From assembly GCF_014349155.1 (NCBI RefSeq), contig NZ_JACSIT010000083.1:1-64000 (forward strand): DNA of 64,000 nucleotides. The letters are read 5' to 3'. The notes beneath the pieces are model-generated. The model saw nothing but the letters and a program-made list of their open reading frames with translations. It had not been told where the DNA came from and did no database searches. Source of the DNA: Neolewinella lacunae (GTDB lineage Bacteria; Bacteroidota; Bacteroidia; Chitinophagales; Saprospiraceae). Shown here one piece after another: positions 60,062 to 64,000 of this stretch. The first letter of the stretch is position 1. Each line of letters starts with the position of its first letter. Position numbers and translations under genes: made by a program.

Positions 60062-60661
60062 TTAGTTTTTCTTAGGGAAGGGGTGATCGGGATCGATGTG
60101 GCGGAACACTTTGTCGCCATCCAGGCGGTACACCTGCTGGGTGACCGGACAGATGGCCCGTCCCGCCTCGTTGAAGTGCAGGCGGCCCCCGGCTACGCTC
60201 ATCCAGCCAATCTGCCGGGCGGGATTGCCCACCACCAGCGCGAAGGGAGCCACGTCTTTGGTCACCACACTCCCCGCCCCCACGAAAGCGTGGTGAGCCA
60301 GGCGCACGCCACACACGATGACGGCGTTGGCCCCGATGGTGACCCCGTCTTCGAGCAGCGTCGGGCGGTACTCATCGCGGCGATTAACGGCGGCGCGGGG
60401 ATTGAGCACGTTGGTAAACACGGCCGAAGGGCCAATAAATACGTCATCGCCGCAGGTCACACCCTCGTACAGACTCACGTTGTTCTGCACCTTGCAGTTG
60501 TTGCCCAGGCGCACGCCCGTAGCCACAAAAACGTTTTGCCCGAGGCTGCAATTTTCGCCGATCTCGCAGCCCGCCATCAGGTGGCAAAAATGCCAAACCC
60601 GGGTATTGTTGCCAATGCGGGCGCCGGAGTCAACGATGGCGCTGGGGTGAATGGTAGCCAT
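60062..60661 (-). CDS. Hexapeptide-repeat N-acetyltransferase, WlbB/WbpD-like
   Basis: 199 residues from the ATG at 60661 ([17 protein letters not shown]). Left-handed beta-helix repeats run through most of the protein ([103 protein letters not shown]). The Asn/His-containing active-site region NVSLYEGV is as in WbpD/WlbB, which acetylate the 3-amino group of a UDP-2-acetamido-3-amino sugar. Paired with the downstream oxidoreductase, it points to synthesis of a di-acetamido sugar for surface polysaccharide (inference). The repeat at 60692 lies 31 bp upstream. Confidence 0.9.
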   Translation of the reverse strand: MATIHPSAIVDSGARIGNNTRVWHFCHLMAGCEIGENCSLGQNVFVATGVRLGNNCKVQNNVSLYEGVTCGDDVFIGPSAVFTNVLNPRAAVNRRDEYRPTLLEDGVTIGANAVIVCGVRLAHHAFVGAGSVVTKDVAPFALVVGNPARQIGWMSVAGGRLHFNEAGRAICPVTQQVYRLDGDKVFRHIDPDHPFPKKN

Positions 60662-60691
60662 GGCGGAGGGAGTTGAAGTTGATAAAAAAAT

Positions 60692-60738
60692 GGGCGCGGT
60701 CGCAGGTGCTCCCCCCCGCCCCCCCGAAGGGGGGAGAT
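60692..60738 (+). repeat. Composite C/G-rich repeat with iterated motif, copy 12
   Basis: Exact 18-bp motif at 60692-60709 followed by the same C-run / GAA / G-run hairpin as at 37454 and (inverted) 7173. Confidence 0.85.
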
Positions 60739-60761
60739 GGGACGAGGAGCAAAGAAAGCAA

Positions 60762-61919
60762 TTACTTCGCTTCCCCCAGTGTGCGCAAGGACACCCGGAT
60801 GAGCAAAGGAGCCCGCCGGGGTGGCCGAAAAGCGGCGTAGTTGGGCTTAGATTGCAACCACCGCCGCAGCACTTCCGTACCGAAGAAACGAAAGTAGGAA
60901 TAGCCCGCACCGTACTCCGCCGCCGCCCAGAGGCCAACTGCACTTTCGTAGTATTCGCAGTCGAGCGGCGCAGCGCCCTGGTTGCAAAAGCGCACCGGCT
61001 CACCCGCCCGCATGTTGGACCGCAGGCGCAGGGTAAAGGGGCTCAGGGAAGTCCGCTTGAAATAGTGCAGCCATTCCTGCCAGGGAATGTCGCTGTCCAC
61101 CTGCGCGGGGGCGGCCGCCGCGCGGTAGGCGATGTAGAGCCCGGTAGCCGTAGCGTTGGGGCCCAGCTGGCAGCGGTTGGTGGCACTGAAGGCGGCGCAG
61201 GGCAGGCGCGATTCTTCGAAGTACAGTTCGGTCGTCAGGTAGTTGGCCCAGTCGGTAAACGAGGGTTCCAGGTACTGCGTAGCGTAATAGCTTTCGTATA
61301 GGGAAAGGGTGTAAAGGGCCGCTGCGTTGTCCGCCGGACGAAAATATTCCTCGTCGTCGCGGCTGATCAGGTGCTTATAGCGGGCGCGCTGGAGGCGTTT
61401 GCCGAGGTGTTCACCCATCTTCTGGAAGCTGGCCGCGTAGCTTTCCTCGCGGGTGGCCAGCTGGTAGTGGCCCAAGACAGCCCCGGCGTGGGCCAGGAAA
61501 AACACCTCCCGGTCCAGGTCGGTCCCGCCCCGCCACTGCCGGAAGTTGCCCCGGTCGCTCACCCACTCGGCCAGTTGGCGGAGGGTAGAGTCGATCGCGG
61601 GCTTGCGCTCGGGGGCGTGTTCCAGCATCCGGTAGAGGGCACCGCTTCCCGTGGAGGCCAGAAACAACAATTCTTCGCGGTTGGTGAGGTCGTTGGCTTC
61701 CCACAGGTCGGGGCGGCGCAATTCCTCCAGCAAAGTGTCGAGGTCGTGCCTGGCCTGGACCTTCGCCACGTCCTGGTACTTCACGGTGAAGGTAAACAGC
61801 AGGATCAGGGCCCCGGTGACCAAAGGCGCGATGGCCCAGCGGTGCCAGGCCTTCGCCTTCTGGCGCATCCACCAGGCGAGAAGCAAAAATAAGAGCCCCA
61901 GGAGGAATGGCGGAATCAT
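60762..61919 (-). CDS. Membrane-anchored protein of unknown function
   Basis: 385 residues from the ATG at 61919 ([17 protein letters not shown]). Two N-terminal helices (about 1-17 and 30-47) are followed by a long soluble part rich in helices with regular spacing ([83 protein letters not shown]). This suggests an alpha/alpha-toroid like those of glycoside hydrolase- or terpene-cyclase-type folds; no family was recognised. Three cysteines near residues 270-350 might form a disulfide. A TAATTTTG box (61960-61953) lies 33 bp before the ATG, and the two-copy structured element sits directly upstream of it. Confidence 0.6.
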   Translation of the reverse strand: MIPPFLLGLLFLLLAWWMRQKAKAWHRWAIAPLVTGALILLFTFTVKYQDVAKVQARHDLDTLLEELRRPDLWEANDLTNREELLFLASTGSGALYRMLEHAPERKPAIDSTLRQLAEWVSDRGNFRQWRGGTDLDREVFFLAHAGAVLGHYQLATREESYAASFQKMGEHLGKRLQRARYKHLISRDDEEYFRPADNAAALYTLSLYESYYATQYLEPSFTDWANYLTTELYFEESRLPCAAFSATNRCQLGPNATATGLYIAYRAAAAPAQVDSDIPWQEWLHYFKRTSLSPFTLRLRSNMRAGEPVRFCNQGAAPLDCEYYESAVGLWAAAEYGAGYSYFRFFGTEVLRRWLQSKPNYAAFRPPRRAPLLIRVSLRTLGEAK

Positions 61920-61952
61920 GGTGGTGGGATGAATTGGGAAATGCGGAAACAG

Positions 61953-61960
61953 CAAAATTA
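61953..61960 (-). promoter_or_regulatory. Candidate -7 box of the membrane-protein gene
   Basis: TAATTTTG on the minus strand, joined directly to the TGACGT end of the structured element at 61966-62121. Confidence 0.55.
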
Positions 61961-62121
61961 ACGTCAGGATGGAGGTATGCAACGTAGATATTCGCTGATT
62001 TTCAGATGGTTAGATCGCAATGGTTCTGTAGTTCAGTAGTTTTGTAGTTCGGTAGTGGGGCATTGTCTACTACCGAACTGCAAAACTACCGAACAGCCTT
62101 CTAAAGGCCGTTGAAGACCAA
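61961..62121 (-). repeat. Two-copy structured upstream element, copy B
   Basis: Read on the minus strand: TTGGTCTTCAACGGCC (62121-62106), a period-8 hairpin block (62096-62024), CTAACCAT/CTGAAAATCAGC (62013-61994), CTACGTTG, then TGACGTTA running into the -7 box. Same block order as 33662-33818. Confidence 0.75.
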
Positions 62122-62186
62122 CTAATTGTGATTATTGCAAGGGCTCAACCTCACGCAAAATTAAGCCCGCAGCGCAGGATGGCCGC

Positions 62187-64000
62187 CTATTCTTTTACCA
62201 AAATGGCCAGGTCGATGCCCCCCAGCGTCAGGCTTCCTTCCAGGCTGCGGCCCAGTCCGGCGGGGTCCACTGTCCGGCCATCCGCCACCCGCTTCCAGGT
62301 GCCTTCGGGCAGTTCGACTTTCCGATTGGCAGCGCTGCCGTTGAACGCCACGAGAATGTTCGTCCAGCTTTCCCCCGGCGCATCGGTGATGGTGTAGACG
62401 ATGAGCTGATCGTCTTCGGTATCCACAAAGCGGAGGTGCTGCTGCAGTTGCTCGGTAGTCTGCATCCGGAAAGCCGGGTGGGCTTTGCGCAGGGCGATGA
62501 GCTGGCGGACGAACTCGTAGGTCACCCGGTGTGTCTGCTTGGCGTTCCAGCGAATGGCATTGACGGCGTCGCCGGATTTATAGCTGTTTTCATCGCCGTT
62601 CTTCGTGCGGCACATTTCCGTCCCCGCGTGCAGGAAGGGAATCCCCTGGGAAGTCAGCACGATGCCCAGCGCCAGGCGGTGCATCTGCTCCCGTTGGCTG
62701 GGCGGCGTGGAGGGGTTGCTGATGGCCAGGCGATCCCAGAGCGTGTGGTTGTCGTGGCAACTGACGTAGTTGACGCACTGCGCCGGAACCTTCGCCCAGG
62801 GTGCGTTGGAGTAGTTGACGCTGTCGTACACCACGCCGGGGTGTTGGGTGGAGGCGACGATGCCGAAGCGGATGGACATGTCTTTACCACTGGCGCCGGA
62901 GACGAAGCCCTGCTCTTCGTGGACGAATACGCTGCCCTTCAGTCCGTCCCGCAGGTCATCACTGAAGGCCGCGATCTGCCGCAACTGGGGCGTATTGGCC
63001 TTGATGGCCTTCAGGCTATCGGGCAGGGGGCTGGTGCCGGCCGTCCAGCCCTCGCCGTAGAGGAGGATGCTGGAGTCGATGGCGTGGAGCGACTGGCTGA
63101 TCTCGTTCATCGTCGGGATGTCGTGAATCCCCATCAGGTCAAAGCGGAAGCCATCGACGTGGTATTCTTCCACCCAGTAGCTGACCGATTCGCGGATGTA
63201 TTTGCGCACCATGGGCCGTTCGCTGGCAATTTCGTTGCCGCAGGCGCTGGCGTCGCTCATGCTGCCATCCTCTTTGAAGCGGTAAAAGTAGTCGGGGATG
63301 AGGTGCTGAAAATGGCTGTCGGCGGAGCGGCCAGTGTGGTTATAGACCACATCCATGATCACCCGGATGCCCGCCCGGTGGAGGGCCTGGACCATTTGCT
63401 TGAACTCCCGGATCCGCGCTTTGCCATCGCTGGGGTTAGTGGAGTAGCTGCCTTCGGGCACGTTGTAGTTTTGGGGATCGTAGCCCCAGTTGTACTGTGG
63501 CTCGTCCAGCCGCGATTCATCCACACTCATGTAGTCGAAGCTGGGCAGGAGGTGCACGTGGGTCACGCCCAGCTCCACCAGGTGGTCTACGCCCGTCACG
63601 ATGCCCTGCGGCGTGGTGGTTCCCCGCTCGGTGAAGGCCAGGAATTTGCCCTTGTGCTGGATGCCCGAATTTTCATCAATGCCGAAATCGCGGACGTGCA
63701 GCTCGTACAAAACGGCGTCCGTCGGGGCCGCCAGGGGCGGGCGGGTATCCTGGTCCCAGCCTGCGGGGTCGGTATCGTCGAGGTTGACCACCTGACCGCG
63801 CAGGCCGTTGGTGCCCGTCGCGCGGGCGTAGGGGTCGGTGGCTTCCACGCCCCAGTTGCCGTCGCGTTTGATCTGGAAAGTGTAATAGCGGCCGTCTAGA
63901 TCGCCGTCCACTTTGGCCGTCCAGGCCCCGTCAATTTCATCGAGCTCGATGCTTTCCTGGGCTTCCTCGGTCGGCTCGTCCGTCAGGTACAGCCGCACGC
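62187..64000 (-). CDS. pulA: Type I pullulanase (GH13), N-terminus outside window
   Basis: The minus frame is open from the stop at 62187 to the window edge, about 604 codons. The part seen starts in the CBM48/N-terminal beta-domain (VRLYLTDEPTEEAQESIEL, YYTFQIKRDGNW), continues into the barrel with the pullulanase-specific YNWGYDPQNYNVPEGSYSTNP, and has DVVYNHTG, nucleophile Asp in VDGFRFDLMGI, acid/base Glu in LLYGEGWTAG and Asp in SCHDNHTLWDR. The C-terminal beta-domain is complete (LPEGTWKRVADG). Pullulanase cuts alpha-1,6 branches of pullulan, glycogen or starch. About 40-100 residues including any signal peptide are missing, so location in the cell cannot be told. A GTG at 63998 is not a credible start because the fold is already in progress. 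Confidence 0.95.
   Translation of the reverse strand, partial: VRLYLTDEPTEEAQESIELDEIDGAWTAKVDGDLDGRYYTFQIKRDGNWGVEATDPYARATGTNGLRGQVVNLDDTDPAGWDQDTRPPLAAPTDAVLYELHVRDFGIDENSGIQHKGKFLAFTERGTTTPQGIVTGVDHLVELGVTHVHLLPSFDYMSVDESRLDEPQYNWGYDPQNYNVPEGSYSTNPSDGKARIREFKQMVQALHRAGIRVIMDVVYNHTGRSADSHFQHLIPDYFYRFKEDGSMSDASACGNEIASERPMVRKYIRESVSYWVEEYHVDGFRFDLMGIHDIPTMNEISQSLHAIDSSILLYGEGWTAGTSPLPDSLKAIKANTPQLRQIAAFSDDLRDGLKGSVFVHEEQGFVSGASGKDMSIRFGIVASTQHPGVVYDSVNYSNAPWAKVPAQCVNYVSCHDNHTLWDRLAISNPSTPPSQREQMHRLALGIVLTSQGIPFLHAGTEMCRTKNGDENSYKSGDAVNAIRWNAKQTHRVTYEFVRQLIALRKAHPAFRMQTTEQLQQHLRFVDTEDDQLIVYTITDAPGESWTNILVAFNGSAANRKVELPEGTWKRVADGRTVDPAGLGRSLEGSLTLGGIDLAILVKE

Overview
The window looks like a chromosomal segment of a GC-rich member of the Bacteroidota, most likely the Saprospirales/Lewinella branch (inference from gene content). 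Supporting signs are a SusC/SusD pair, type IX secretion (T9SS) C-terminal sorting domains, HYR-type and ASPIC/UnbV secreted proteins, DUF4270 and DUF4290 genes, futalosine-pathway menaquinone synthesis (MqnD), and recurrent TAnnTTTG boxes of the Bacteroidota type upstream of genes. No rRNA, tRNA or CRISPR array was seen.

Layout. 1-3875: the N-terminal 1291 codons of a giant secreted HYR-repeat protein running off the left edge. 4.1-9.2 kb: a C2 module with a DUF779 protein, an aldehyde dehydrogenase, a divergent AraC regulator and acetyl-CoA synthetase; an 11-bp direct repeat spaced 21 bp lies between the two divergent promoters. 9.4-22.6 kb: a fructan-type polysaccharide utilisation locus read leftwards: membrane regulator, sugar porter, fructokinase, SusC, SusD, T9SS FG-GAP/ASPIC protein and GH32 lipoprotein. 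Its regulator joins a periplasmic sugar-binding domain to an AraC domain through one membrane helix, with no histidine kinase or receiver. 22.8-33.5 kb: mixed genes (Tat-exported TIM-barrel protein, LuxC-type reductase, GT-C glycosyltransferase, DUF4240 protein, RarA, ketosynthase, BioF-like enzyme, RluA-type synthase) separated by repeat-rich gaps. 33.9-43.2 kb: mqnD, an ABC permease, panD, panC, a short glycogen-synthase-like protein, DUF4270, glmS and DUF4290, an order I recall as common in Bacteroidota. 43.4-50 kb: a secreted PD-(D/E)XK-like protein, DUF421, an MCE lipoprotein, and a GNAT-RLAN-ATP-grasp fusion divergent from a secreted M14 peptidase. 50.2-52.1 kb: a complete IS3-family element (3-bp target duplication) and a 245-bp MITE-like element (10-bp target duplication). 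52.1-64 kb: an AntA-like protein, phosphatidylserine decarboxylase, a glycine-rich RRM protein, a T9SS alpha-amylase, a sugar-nucleotide oxidoreductase/acetyltransferase pair, a membrane protein and a type I pullulanase running off the right edge.

The least expected signals are non-coding. An 18-bp motif, GGGCGCKGNCGCAGGTGC, occurs 12 times in 64 kb, in both orientations and both between and inside genes, and three copies carry a shared C/G-rich extension. A roughly 150-bp structured element appears twice, upstream of mqnD and of an unrelated membrane-protein gene. Period-8 tandem repeats folding into hairpins fill several gaps, and one of them supplies the stop codons of both flanking genes. 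Strong inverted repeats sit in several gene junctions, including those of the fructan locus.
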